Positions 1 through 13,700 of a stretch of DNA of 64,000 nt are shown here, one piece after another. Source of the stretch: Scortum barcoo (taxonomy: Eukaryota; Chordata; Actinopteri; Centrarchiformes; Terapontidae). The DNA lies in the NCBI GenBank assembly GCA_023238725.1, contig CM041553.1, forward strand, positions 21,634,001-21,698,000, written 5' to 3'. A program made the translations under genes and the position numbers. The notes beneath the pieces are model-generated. The model did not search any database. It was not told where the DNA came from and worked only from the letters and a program-made list of their open reading frames with translations. Positions within the stretch are counted from its first letter, which is position 1, and each line of letters starts with the position of its first letter.

Positions 1-219
1 CTAATATGTTTTCACATCAGTTTCACAATTTATCAGACACAAAACTCTGCTGCCTATTAAAAGTTGAAAAATTATGGAGGGCGATAGTTGGTCTGTTCTG
101 ACTGCTGGATTTTTTTATGCCTCCGCGCCAGCAATAGTGTGGCCAGAGGCATTATAGTTTTTGGGGTGTTTGTCCAGCCATGTGCACATCTGTTCCTCTG
201 TCCATCCCATTCTCCTGAC

Positions 220-600
220 TGTGATATCTCAAGAATGGCTTGGGGGAATTTTTCTACATTTTGCACGGATGAACTGAGCAAATTTTGGTTGTCAAAGATC
301 AAGGTCACCCTGAACTTTTGTCTGTCCCTTTCTCATGAACACTATATCTCAGGAATGCCTGGAGGAATTTTCATTACATCTGGCAAAGATGTCCTCCTGA
401 ACTCAGAGTAGAACTGAGAATTCAGTGGTCAAAGTCCAAGGTCACTGTGACCTCACAAAACATGTTTTTGCTAACATAACTCAAGAATTCATATGCAGAT
501 CATTACGGAGTTTCACACAAATGTGTAACACAATAAAATGATGAAGTGATGACATTTTTTAACTAAAAGGTAAAGGTCTAGTTCACTGTGAGATCATAAT
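220..600. repeat. degenerate interspersed repeat with about 125-bp internal periodicity
   Basis: The phrase tctcaagaat recurs at 227, 347 (tctcaggaat) and 479 (actcaagaat). The phrase caaggtcac recurs near 300 and 437, with a weaker version near 571. The 420-600 part (tcaaagtccaaggtcactgt, then cataactcaagaattcat) resembles a family I recognise from many percomorph genomes. Transposon class unknown; no ends or target duplications seen. Confidence 0.6.
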
Positions 601-3600
601 CGCCTGCAATTTTTTTTTTTGATCCCAAGGTACTTGTATGAGTCCACCATGAGACCGCATTGCACCATGTGATGAAACTCTTTATCGGTCCTCTGCTCTC
701 CTCTGCAAAAAAAGTCACTAAGTGAAGCCAGCATGTTTCTCGCTGGAAATGACTAGAATATATAGAAAATATATGTCATTATAGTGCTAACTTCATTTTG
801 CCAAAAAATACACTTCATACCTTTTTATTAAATTGATAGATTAGTCTATTCTCTTTTCCATATGAAAGTCTGTCTGTTCTCCAGAAAAATTATGATATTT
901 ATCAGTATCATGATATAAAATTACAAATAACAATATTTTAAACATTTTAAATACAACAATGTGCACAATCTGTTGTCTTATACATGACATTCAGTAAGAA
1001 TAGGACCAGCTCAAATGTCTATAATTCACAGACAGTTATTAGGTGTTTGTCATTCTGACTTGAAAAATGTCATATCAGTATTCTTATTTCCTTAAGTTAT
1101 TACAGTTGTAGAAGATGTGGTAGATTAATAAATGTCTTCACTTTCATCAATAATAGATTGTTCAAGAGAGTGGTGCACTTGACATGCATTAAAATAAGTA
1201 CAAGTTCAGTTTTTTGTAAAAAATTAAAAGGAGAATTTATTCCATCATTACATCAGATTGTCTAACAAGGCTCACCAATGATTGTCTACAACCGTCCTGT
1301 GTCACTTTAATGTTTCAGGTCCTTTCAATAATTAAAAGCTAGAAAAATCACATCGTATATTCATAAGGACGGATCTCAGTCTCAGTTTATCATACCGTGC
1401 TATGTTCTTGTAACCTTTTGGTTTGGTTTAGTTTGGGGTCAGCTTTTAATGTACTTTTTTTATATTAATACAATTTTACTGACAAAGTTTGTCAACAAAG
1501 ATTTGCTACCAGCGTATTATTTCCATTTACCTAACATTGCACCAAACATTGCAAGTTCTAAGACTAAAACATGTTTATTAGGTTATATAATTCTGATACA
1601 TAATTTGTGTGCAAACATTCACATCTTACTCCTCCTCCACATCCTCAATACAGTAAAGGAGAAAAACAGCTCTAATGTAAAGTAAAATAGAGCTTATTGA
1701 GCTACCTCACAGTATAGCCTTTCTCTATGTCTCCAAGGTCAGAACTATCCTGCCTGAGAAACTATAAACTCTCCCATCTTGGCACGGCTTCATAATAACC
1801 TTATTTTCATGCCCTTTCTTTCCCTTTCCTGCTCCACCCTTACCTTTTGCCTTTTAGTCTCCTCCACAGGGGTTGTGTCTTTCTGTTGCTTGACATCCTG
1901 CAGCAAAGAAGCACAAATACCCTCAAAGTTAAACACAAACACACACAGATCTAGACATACACACAAACATGGTTAGAAAAACACACAATGCAGTCCCCCA
2001 GTGAATGAGAGAGTGTGTCCTTTCTGGTGTTTGGCATTGTCCTTGTTTATTCATATTTATTACCAATGAAATATGAATGACAGAACTCTCGCAGACATTT
2101 TCTGTTCCCCTGGTTCCACAAGAACCACAAGCATGCAGAAAAAAGATAGAATTGGCCAAAAGTGTGTCCCCTTAACACATGTACACACATTTCTCTGCAT
2201 TGCTGAAATTTTGATGTGGAAAAAGGCTGTTGGGCTGTTAAAAGACTGTGTCTAGCAGGCAGGCGGTTTTATCGAGGACAAGCAAGAAGGCACTTGGAAC
2301 TTACATCAATGTTAAACAAATAAAAATGTGATATTTCAAACAGGACCTTTCAACCATATTTCGCTGTTGAATCAAGACAACAAACATTTGTGTTTTGCAA
2401 TTCAATGTCTGGGTGGGTGGATAATGATACACACTGTGCTTTAGCAAAAGCACAGTAATCTCTGTAAAATATAAACCCTGGTACTCCCAGGTCAGAAAAA
2501 GCATATTTAAGTATATGATGTGAAATGCGCACCTGTAATAACAGTATTCAGAGGGGATGCACTGAAAATGTGTTGAACTGAAACCATTTTTTAATTTTGG
2601 CTTTGTAGTTGTAGTACAGGTAAAAGGGCATCAGTGTTAAGTTTGAGTAATTATGGACTATGCTGTTTGTTTTACAGTCACTCTCTTAGGATAGGATTCT
2701 ATATCTAAATGTTCATAGATAAAATATAAAATAAAGACCTTGTCTGGGATAGAATGAAGTCCTGGACTTACATTACCCCCGGTGCTGACAGAGTTTATTA
2801 TATTATTATTATAACCTTTATTAAGACTAGGCAGGAATTAGATGTCTGACATTGAGAAATATTTGAAAACAGGGACAAAAATTAGAAATTGAATCTTATG
2901 AACCAACAATCAATATATTGTTTAAGGAACCTGCCATGGTAAAAGGTATGAAAGACACCCATAAAAGAAACTGCATCATAACAGTTTAAGGTTGAAATAT
3001 TGAGTATAATAGTAAAACATAAGAAACATGATATCCCAGTTCTGTTTGGGAATGCTATCTAGTCTTCACTTTCCTTATAGCTCCTAATAATTCCTAATAA
3101 TTAAAGTAATTAAATAGTAGCTGGTAGCACTTCTATGTAAATGTATTATATTGAATATGATGTCATTAGTCCTCCACTGGAAGCAAGAACTTGCAGAACT
3201 GCATCAACCAGGAAGCAGCTAGCAGCATGGGACATCCCCATTCATAATCTGAAGCTATTATTGGTCAATTGTGTCTCCAGCAGGTGAAACAGCCATTAAA
3301 AGATTAATTTGGTCCTATTTCATAGCTCAGTAATCTGCATATAAGAACAAATAAGTTGAGCCTGATTTCATGTCATTAATAATGTGCTGGGTAAATAGAA
3401 TAGGGGGGCCAGGATATTGCCTTGCAGCACTCCACATGTGTCTTTTCTACTTTTGTCTTTAGTTTCATGCTCTGTTAAGCAGGCCAAGATGTTGAAGGTA
3501 GAAGCAGAACTGGAAGTTCTTTCTTCCTCTGTCATTCTTATGAGCACTTGCTAGCTTTAGCTAAATGTGTGCTTAGCCTTGTGCTAGACTCCAGCCATGC

Positions 3601-4657
3601 AAAATGAGTGCACAGACAGGGTGCATGTAGATGTAGGTAGGAAGGCCATCCAGTCATTTTCATTCATTCTGAATGCCACCAGATTTCTTGTTTTTTGTAT
3701 TAGAGCATTTGATTTACTGATTGCTGTTGGGATGTAAAGAAATTTGTTTCAACAAATGTAACAAAAATGCTCCTAAAATAAACGGCTACCCTAACTTTAA
3801 GAGACAGTTATACTTCTAGGTAACTACACTGAGTTAGATCTATCAATATAGCAGCATTGCAAATGCAAAATGTGAATGTAATAATCACTTGATCCATGTT
3901 GTCACAAGATAATTATAACTGATGCTGGCAATTCCTGCATCAGAGAAATTACTGCTCAGCACCATAGAATATGAATATGTCAGCTGCAAGTACAATATTT
4001 CTAGTGACTTTTTTAATATAATTTTTATCAGTTAAAAGTGATTAAATGCTAAATGACAGCTGGATGAGTGTTAAGCTGTCAGTATCAGAGACATTATTTA
4101 AACCCATTAAATGTAGACGTAGAGCAGGGTGTGTATGTGCACATGTGAGTGTCTGTGCCTCCCCTTGATATTTACTTGTCTTCTAGACTTGTCAGCTCTA
4201 AAACCTCTCTATCTCAACCTCACATTTCAAAAACATTGTTCCAGTATTTATGTACATATCATAAACCCTGAACACACAAACAAGTGTATTCATTGTAAAT
4301 GTTGTATTCTCTGGTTATCAGGTTTTCTTCCATAGATTTTCAGCATCGTCTTTCACAAATCATCAAGATGTATTCATGGTTAACAAAAAACAATTTTTTG
4401 TGAGGGAACGTTGCCTTCTTGCAGTTATGTATTTCTGACTATGTCTAATGATACCATTTTAATCCCTTTAGAATTGTATCAGAAAATCCTAAATGTTCCA
4501 TCTTCATCGTGCGATGTTGAATGTGCGTCTTCTTACGTTGATGAAGGGAGATGTCATGCTTTACCTGTTTATCAACTCCAGACCATGCCTGACATGCTTA
4601 CTGCAGGCAGCGACCACTATTGCATGCCCAAGATGTTACTGACTCTGCGCAGCTTTG

Positions 4658-4693
4658 CTCCCATCAGTCACACATTTCTGTGACTGATGGGAG
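4658..4693. other. perfect 15-bp inverted repeat, 6-nt loop
   Basis: ctcccatcagtcaca at 4658-4672 is exactly reverse-complementary to 4679-4693, with loop catttc. It sits just left of two tandem copies of caggttacactcaca (about 4728-4758) and a microsatellite. No transposon or terminator role is implied; function unknown. Confidence 0.85.
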
Positions 4694-4769
4694 TATTTTT
4701 GTCTCACCACGAAGTGTGTGCACATCACAGGTTACACTCACACAGGTTACACTCACACAGCGCTCCTAC

Positions 4770-4907
<138 letters not shown>

Positions 4908-7900
4908 TATTTACTAGTATTATAAACTATGTACTAATAGTAACACTCCACTACTTCTTCTGCACTATTCGTTGATGGATGGCAATCAAAATGACAAAAA
5001 AATACTGCTAAGGTAAAAATATAAAAATACACAGAAAAGTAGAAAAATGTTGTTTTTCTCCAAGGATTCCACACCTTTTAAACCATTTTCCAATATGTCC
5101 TCAAAGACGTCACACCACCATCTGCAGTGTGTTTTAGTTTTTTTGCCCATCTGAGACACAAAGTAGCACAGACTGCCCGGTAATGTGACAAGCTTGGATA
5201 GCTTCTCACAGTACTAATGCAGCCAAATAAAAGTAAGAAACAATAAAGGTGGGTGGCCAACAAACATAACAATGAACTGCTCTCCTCTAAAAAGAGACAT
5301 GAAGTCCACTCTAGAGTGAGAAAAGCATGCACCTTGCATCTTCAACTTTATTTTATTCCTTTTCTTAAGGCTCTGTCTGCCCTAAACTCTTGCTCAATTA
5401 TGGCTAATCTCTGAATGTATCTGAAAAACAAAACAATGTCAGATTTTCTAATAACGATTCAAAGAATCATTTAAAACATTTCATCAACACTGCAATTATC
5501 ATTCATATCTTTACCTCTGATACAAATACAAGGCATCACTTGCAGGTCATGCATTTGTATGAGCATCAAACACATACAGTATTACTCACTTCTGCTAGCT
5601 ACTTAGGATGCTACTAACTTTGCCAATGTCGTCAAGTGACATTGTTTAGCGAATCCAAAACCAACAGCAGTAGACAACATAAGATTCACTTGATGTGCAT
5701 GTAATTTATCAGGGGCACCGGCCTGGAAGCGCAGTTTGCCTGTCCTCTGAGACATACAGAAGCATGCGTGGAATCAGTGAAGTGTGCCTCTTGTCTTCAT
5801 GCAAATGCGTTTAGCATTTATAGGAGCATTGCATATGTAAAAAGGGAAATAAATTTATTAAGGCTCACCTAATATTCAAGGGTCAGTTTCTCTGCATTCT
5901 CTTCCTTTACAATGCAGCCCAGATTGGAAATAGTATATTAAAAGAAGGTTGTGGTGGAGGAGACAAAAATTAATAACGCTGCTTTCTGCAAAAATCACCA
6001 TGACAGCAGAAACATGTGTAGGAGAGCTACAGTAAATTATTTAGAAAGTAGACTGACAGGCTCTTAGAAAGAAAAGTAGTGTAGTAATAAGAAAGAATCA
6101 CAATATTGCACCATTTTCTACAATAAGCATAGAGGGGATGGAGAGGTGTTGAATTTGACAACCTTTGAACTAATGTGTTTTGGTGATTGAACACTTCACA
6201 CGGAGTTGTGCCATGTATATTTGAAAAAATATTTTATACATTTAATGACACCTACTGCACCAAATTTACAACTTTTACGCATATTTTATAGTAATAGATG
6301 TCTGAATTATTTATTCAGCTAGAGCTAGTTAGAAGGTTTAATCAGGAGCCCTAGTAAATGGTTTGGAAAGTTAAAGTTTCATTTATTGGGAATTATAATT
6401 TCAGCATCTCTACATTTGATTTTTTTTTCTAGGCCTGATTTCCTTCATGATTTATTATCCCATCTTATCCCCATTTCACCACTGAACTGCATCTTTTGAG
6501 ATCTTGTTTATATGCAGAATGCACCTAAAAGACAGTCCCAGTTACTGATAATTAGCTCCTGCTTTAGTAAATCAGACGCTAATTTCATGCAGATTGCGAG
6601 CGCAAATATGTACATAAATCTGGCTCTGACACTCAGAGTTTGGAACTGGGTGTTATGGGGATTAACAAACCAAATAGAAACTAAGAGTAGAAACTGTGGT
6701 AGAAAATGGGGTGACAAGACATTATTGTAGGTTGATAGCTGCTATGGTACGCTACCTTAGTGGCTGTGCCATAATACACAAAACAACTTATGATATGGCA
6801 AACAACAATATTGAACCTTGAGACTGAAAAGGGCATACAGCCAAGTGTTATTTCATATAATTTAATATAATGCAATAGGCATACATTTCTAGGTTGCTCA
6901 AGAAACCTGCAGAAGCAAATGTTAATAATAATATAACTAGATTAGAGTGAGGACTTTTTCATGTTCAACAACACATTTCTCAAGTACTGCTATAACATAA
7001 TTTAATTTTAAGGCAAGGCCACGACAGTGTGATCATAGGATGAGGAGAAGGAATGCAAGACATTGACATCCAAATCTGTACTTCACCTGACTGACTGATT
7101 TTACTGATTATGATTGAATAGCTTGTATAAAATTTATTTAAAAAAAACACTCCTCACATTTGCTTATCCCTTTTCAGAGGTTCACCACTTCACATTTATC
7201 TCTGACCAGGCTCCTTGTTTTTTTTTGTTTTTTTTTCATATTTCACCACCAGCATCCAAAGATTTAATTCAATAATGCAATGTTCAGCACTCACATTACA
7301 CTGAGCACCTAACAATTTTATACAGAGATTATCAGTTAAAAAAAAAATAAATAAATGAAAAAGGAAAAACAAATTATGTCACATTTAATATGAAACAGCA
7401 GTGCTTACACGCAGCAGCATTAGATCAGTTACCTCACAAACACAAGAGGCTTTGGATGATATAATTGAAGCCTTGAAGTGATACTTCACCCAAATGGATT
7501 TGAGGATTCGGCCACATCTTGGCAGAAAAATGATTAAAAGAGTGATTAACAAACGAATGGACAGTGAAAAAGTAGGTTGTGCGGCGAAAGTTCGGGAGTT
7601 TTGAATGGATGGTCATTGAAATCCACTGAAATTGACTTCACTGAATTCATTTTGTTCACAGCGAGTGTTGTCCCGCAATGAAGAAACCCCCACTCTTACA
7701 GCCAAATGTCTAGCTGGCAAAACGTGAGTGTTTGCCACTCATAAGACAGATATTGTGTCGAGTATCACTTTAAGGTATTTGGGGGAAACGGGGCCCACAT
7801 AACCGCAAGCCTAATCTGTTTTGTCATCCAGAGACACTATGTAGGCCTGCTTCGTTGGCGATGAATGAAAGAAGGAAACTATGGACTGATAGACTTAAAC

Positions 7901-8299
7901 AATTACACCCACATGAGCTTTATTTAATAAGAGTCAGGGCTAACATTGTTGAACCAAAAAATGCGCTTATATCCGAGGAAGATCACTGTGGGTTGTGTTA
8001 CTCTGTGCACAAAGACGTCCTCTGATTCATTGTCACTGAAGCAGCTGGAGGGACTCAGAAAGCCAGCTCCCGTTTAAGCACTGGGTGTGTTGTTTCCAGC
8101 TTTGACAGAGAGTCATTTTCGCAAATCTCGATTTAACTTGAGCAGAGAAAATAAAAACGTTTTCGGACAAGACTAATTTTCTGCTTTGAGGCAAATTTGT
8201 ATAATGTAGGAACCATGTTTAGATGAGCAAAAACAAAAGCTCCCATCAGTCTATTTTATTCCAGTAAATCAACCATTGAAGACTCTCATACATTTATTT

Positions 8300-8830
8300 T
8301 TTTTCAGTGTAAAAAGCCTTTTAGTGCTGGCACGGTGCGAGCGAATTGTGCTGCTGAATCTTGTTACATTATTAAGATCTTGCCTCTTTCAGTTTCGTGG
8401 AAACATTAGCATAAATGCTAACACAGTGGGAAACAGTTACCCCTCGCGACATCTCTTTTGGAAGCTAATCACAGGAGTCAGCAGCGGATGTGATTTTTAA
8501 GCACAAATGCAAATCCCATAAGGCAGCGGGAACGCTCAGTGACCCAAAGTTTTCCAGCTACGTTGACCATTTTGGGAGCCGTGGCCCGGCACACTGCGGC
8601 GCCTAGTTATGTTAGCTCTAATGCTAACTCCAGGGAAAGTTAGTGCAATCTTGTACCATTGGTTAGCGCTGACACTAATTCCCTGGGACAGGAGTGTAGC
8701 GGTGTGTGATTTAGCGGCGTATGCTAAGTGGCGCTGGAGCTGCAGGCTAGTCTGTGGGCACCAGGGCAGAGAGAGCAAGCTGGGAAAGTACTGACTTGAC
8801 TAACTGGCCTGATTAGACCGGGGTGTGAGA
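8300..8830. promoter_or_regulatory. CpG-richer patch with inverted repeats, possible promoter-side or regulatory DNA
   Basis: CpG dinucleotides (gcgagcgaa, cctcgcg, ccggcacactgcggcgcc, tagcggcg) are clustered compared with flanking AT-rich DNA. An inverted repeat pairs 8630-8645 (ccagggaaagttagtg) with 8673-8686 (cactaattccctgg). It lies 2 kb upstream of coding exon 1, where a 5' UTR exon or promoter would be plausible. No TATA box or transcript evidence can be seen, so the role is inference only. Confidence 0.25.
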
Positions 8831-10221
8831 TGACATGGATCAGATACACACACTAACCCAGCCGGAAAGACAGATTGGCAGAATTAGAGAAAGAGAGTTT
8901 TTTTAAAAATGAATTACATTAAGAGAAAATGGATAGATAAAGATGATTAGGAGACGTGAGGCCAAAGTTAGAAACCGTGGAGAGGGGCGGATGAAGAGAT
9001 ATAGAGACAGTAGGTTAATTTTGTGCACGTGATGTTTCCTCCTGGGGTGTTTTTCAGCTCTGCTGGACTGTGGTGGTGTAAGAAATTGGCTGAGATGCAA
9101 CGTAGCATTTGCATCATGGTTTCATTAGCCCTCATTCAGCCCAGGGCATTTCACACTGCATTTCCTCTACTCATCTGCCTCTCTTAGATCCGCTCACATT
9201 ACAGGAAAAGGTAACACAGACGAAGCTGAAATGGAAACAGGAGCTTTAGGTCCTCTGTTTTAGACTGGAAGTTGGTCAGGATGTAGAGTTGAAATAAATG
9301 TTATTCTTCATCTCAGTCAGTGTTATTGATTGACGCCGACACTTGTGCCTTTAGCAATTTTGATTGTTTCCCCTCATACCCCCATGACTGGGGTGAAATC
9401 AGATTACATTTATTTCAGGGTTATTTTATGCATTAAGAGCTGGCACGTTACTCTAAACATTGCCTATGGCCGTAAATGATGTTCAAATAAAGGCAGACAT
9501 TGAAAGAGAGATTTAGGGCATCACATGACGCCTAATTAGCTAAAAGAAAGTTAGTTTTAACCCTGTTATCCTAATGGTCCAACACTTGGAAAATGAGATA
9601 GGTGATTTTTCAATAGTGGAGGACAGAGAGAGGACAGTAAACTCCCAGCCCCAGTTTGTGCCTCTCATGTAATCTTTGGTTTTGTACTAGAGACTTGCAC
9701 TAATAATGAGATTCGAGTCACATATCTGAGTCCCACTGTTTTTATCGAAGATAAATACAAGCCAATCTTTCAGAAACCTGGCGGGTCGTTTTACAGCACT
9801 TAATGCGCTTTTGAAGACATGTTCAGAATACACGAGACTCTTCCATCTCGATGGTGCAAAATAAATTCTGTCCACGATGCAAACAAACAAACGTGTGCAG
9901 TCAAAAGGTTACAGCTCTTGCCGCTTTGTTGTGGGACTCAAGGAATGCATGACATGTTATCATACACACATAAATATAACCCACAATACACAGTACTCAT
10001 TATCAGGTCTCAGGTTTATGTATAAACAAACATTGTGGGATTAAATAGGTCCTGAGAAAAGACAGTTACTTATATTACTATGGCCAGTTATTCAGGATTC
10101 ATTAAGATTTACGCAGTTCATAAAATAAGGATATATCAGTATTTTTACCCCAGTAATATATAACCAACTGGAAACATTGTACGAGGGGAAATACATTCAA
10201 ATTTGCCACTCATTCATACCA

Positions 10222-10335
10222 CTACTCTACAAGGTGTTGGTTGGGCCAACGGGACTAATTTCAGGTTCAGTGTCTTGCTCAAGGACACTTTGACATGTGG
10301 ACTGAAGGAGTCAGGGTCCGAATTTCTCACCAGCA
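10222..10335 (-). repeat. tRNA-type fish SINE fragment
   Basis: The phrase tcagtgtcttgctcaaggac, followed by actttgacatgtgga and ggagtcagggtccgaa, matches a very common teleost repeat in reverse orientation. Its forward reading carries a B-box-like ttcggaccctgac. It ends about 200 bp before coding exon 1. Confidence 0.5.
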
Positions 10336-10526
10336 CCGACAGGCTTCTGATAGCAGGCAGAAAACTGTCAAGGTAAAATAAAATATTGATATAGCCTTAG
10401 TACATGAGTTTTGTAACATAAATTTGGGGTTGAAGTAGTCTGGTTTTATGATACAAACTGTCACAGTTTCTTCACGGGACAGCTCTGTGGCTTCATTTTT
10501 GTCGCTTGTGTGTGTGTTTTTAGGGT

Positions 10527-10748
10527 ATGGCGGGTGTAGTGGGCTGGATGTTGCTCCTACTCTCCCAGATGATGGTGCCTGTGGCGTCACAGAAGCCTCC
10601 AGGGCTCAGCGTGGGTGTAATCATGGGCCAGACACGCCACGTTTCTGATCAGGAGCTCCGTCCACGGCAGCGCCCGGATGATGCCCTTGACGTCTCCGTG
10701 GTGATACTGAGGATCAACCAAACAGACCCAAAGTCTGTGATTACACAG
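10527..10748 (+). CDS. grin2a: grin2a-like coding exon 1: signal peptide and start of ATD
   Basis: Residues 1-74. A hydrophobic signal peptide ([20 protein letters not shown]) is followed by the first beta strand of the amino-terminal domain (SVGVIMG) and a conserved N-glycosylation sequon, N64-Q-T, in front of DPKS. The start is the first ATG after a 3' splice site: the AG at 10522-10523 lies three bases before the exonic GGT that precedes the ATG, and G at -3 and +4 make a good initiation context. The preceding in-frame triplet is TAG, so translation cannot begin further upstream in this frame. The close acceptor implies at least one non-coding 5' UTR exon upstream, as in mammalian GRIN2A. 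The exon ends in phase 0 at ACACAG|gtgagg. In human GluN2A the next residues are part of this same exon. Confidence 0.93.
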
Positions 10749-13700
10749 GTGAGGTGTGCTGTGAACATTCACCAATATTACACACATACGATCTATCACA
10801 CTCTGTCTCGTTTGACACCTGTTTGTTTCCCTGCGTCCCAAGGTGTGTGAGCTTGTGTCACGCACTCGTCTCCATGGCATTGTGTTTGCCGATGGCACAG
10901 ATCAGGAGGCCATTGCCCAGATCCTTGACTTCCTCTCCGTTCAGACACAGCTTCCAGTCCTGGGAGTCCACGGAGGCTCCTCTATGATTATGGCTGATAA
11001 GGTGAGTGACCGAGACACAGACGAGCACAAACCGGTTCAAGCGCACGCACACAAAACATACTCCTTTTTTGAATACAAAATGTTTGTGTTTTGGAGATTA
11101 GGGAGTTGTAATCCCTCCTCGCATCCCCTTTTTAAATGTTGAAGGATAATGCTCTTCAACCCACACTTCTTTTTTTTTTCCGATGTCCTGGCACGTTAGC
11201 AATTAGGTCAGGCACTTGTTTCATTGACAGCCTTGGTATTTATCCCACCTGAAATACAGCTCACAGTTCAACATAATCCACTAGGCTACAGCATGAAAAA
11301 GGACTGCATAAACCCCCTCTAAAAAAATAGTAACCATTTTAGAGATATTGGACATGTGGTGGGAATATGAAATCATGTAAAACCACAGCTTTTGATAAAT
11401 TTTACATTTTACTTCCTGTGAGTTACTTTAAGCTTTCTGAAATGGATGTGTAATGGATATTTTAAGTTAAGAGTGGACTTATGCATAAAGCTGTCCAAGG
11501 ATGTTGCAGTCGGCATTTTGTAGATTAGAAAATGAGACACTTGGAGGTATGTGAAGCTTGTTAGTGCTAGCAGGGCTGCTCTGTCAGGTTTTTTTTGTGT
11601 GTAAGTTTAGAGTGGAAAGACGCTGGTTATCACCCAAAGCAACTTTATGCTAAGTAACCTTTTTAAAGGTTAGATAATGCACATTTAAAAATACAGTATT
11701 GGTAAGATCAGCAGAAGTCTTTGGATACATGTTGCATTCTCTGATACACATTTTTATTTTAACATGATCAAGCGTTGTTTAAATATGTGATAATGCATTT
11801 TCTTCTTGGGCTAAAAGTGGGCTATGCCAAGCCCCCCCTCCAAAAAAGGGGCTGGAAGAAGAAAAAAAAAGAAAAAAGAGAAATATATGCTTTAAGATTG
11901 GATTTCTGTTATATTTCGGTGTGATGCTCAGTGCAAAGTTAGGGATGTACATCTCTTTCTTAGCTGAATTCTCTCTCTGGTACTGACTCTGTAGACCTTG
12001 CTGACTGACAGACAGACTGAAGTAGCTTTGATAAAAACACAACTGGTTCTTTAGCTTTTAAATCTCTCAGGGCACAGCAGCCAAAACACAGGAACCAATA
12101 ACTGCAGCAATACAGCAGCCTTTTGAAGTGCCAGTTGATGGGGGATGCAGTGTGTGTGTGTGTGTGTGTGTATGAGAGAGAGAGAGAGAGAGAGAGAGAA
12201 GACAAAAAAAGAGACAGTGGAAGGTGGCAAAGCCTGTGTAAGTTTTGGGGAGTGGGGGTTGCAACATGAAGGTCACTGGCTTGAATCCCCCACTGAGTAT
12301 ATAATGATAGGGAAAATAAATAAATAGTGTTTTTCCCGCCTTCAGTCACTGCTGTTGATGTGCCATTAAACGAGGTACTTAACCCCCGACTGCTCTAATT
12401 GAACTGCTCAGTGGCCAAAAGTACAAGAGCGCGGTCACTCTTGGCAGCTCCCAGGTGTGAGCCTAAATGTGTGAAGCCTGTAACTAACCAGCCCCCCGAC
12501 AAGTGTTCCTGCAGGCCTGTCCTGTAAATAAAAAAGTATTCCTGCCTGGTTTAAATTAAGGGCAAAAAGCAGCCCACTGACAGGCAGGTAAGGAAGCTCC
12601 GTGAGTCAGCAAATCATTGAAAAGCACTGCTGGTAGATTAGTATTTTCTGATGCGTATAGTCCCTTGTAGTTCTCACTTATCTGCAATTGCCAGAAGGAC
12701 ATAGTTCAAACCTGTGGGGAAAATGGTCACGAGTAGGAGCCGCAACTAAGGATTGTTTTCATTATCTGTTGATTGCTTTTGGATGAATCAATTAGTCGCT
12801 TAGTCTATACAATGCTACAATGTCGTGAAACTCGCTCACAGAAGATGATTTGTGGGAGTCAGCTGCAGGAAACTTACTTTTCTTAGCTCAAACACTGAGA
12901 CTATTTTAAATACTACACAGGCTGCATTATACACAGTTACTTAGAGGCAAGATGGGCTTAAACTCTCCTCAGTTTATTAAATTAATTGGAGTTATCACTG
13001 TGTGTTAGCAGTTAAGGTGGACAGTGCATAAAAAGTGGATCCTTGGGGCTGGACCTCCTTCTGTCTAACTAATAATCCCAGAACCCACCATGGCCGAGTT
13101 CATTAATTACAGTGTTTTCCTGGCAAAGCCTGTGGTGTTTGTTTTTATTTTTTGGGGGCATGTACATGTGTGTTGTAGAATCACATTTGCTGTGTTTTAT
13201 AGGTATTTCTGACTTAAGGGATATTAATCTTATTACTTAGAAGCTCAGTAAAATGATAGAATGAAACTGCCCCCTTGTTTTGTCCGACAAACACTTAAAA
13301 ATATATATATATATATATATTTTGTATTGAATTTATAATTATGTAAAACTGATGAAACCAGCAAAATGACACATTTGAGAAACTGCATCTAGCAGAGATT
13401 TGTCATTTTTGCTTGATTAATGACAGAAAGGATTAATTCATTATCAAAAATTGTGGCAATTATTTTTCCGCTGATTGACTGATTGACTCATCGATGAATC
13501 GTCTCTGCACCAGTCATGATGGTGCGCTGCAGCATGTTCCTATCTCTCCTGGTGACAGAGACAACCAAGACCATTATGGAGGAGATGAGGACCTTCAGTG
13601 AGGCTGACACATGTTTTACACTCAACACTGTGAGGGAGATCTCATCACACCGATCCTGCTCGACCACTGCCCTCAGCTCCTCGCACTGATTTCAGAAAAT

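Noticed and set aside
3390..3440. ggccaggatattgccttgcagcactccac-like phrase resembling repeat sequence
   Set aside because: Too short and diverged to assign to a family.
7460..7520. agtgatacttcacccaaatg resembling a fish repeat end
   Set aside because: Only about 20 bases similar and no second end found.
11960..12349. 129-codon minus-strand open frame rich in Ser-Leu and His-Thr
   Set aside because: Driven by the TG/GA microsatellite.
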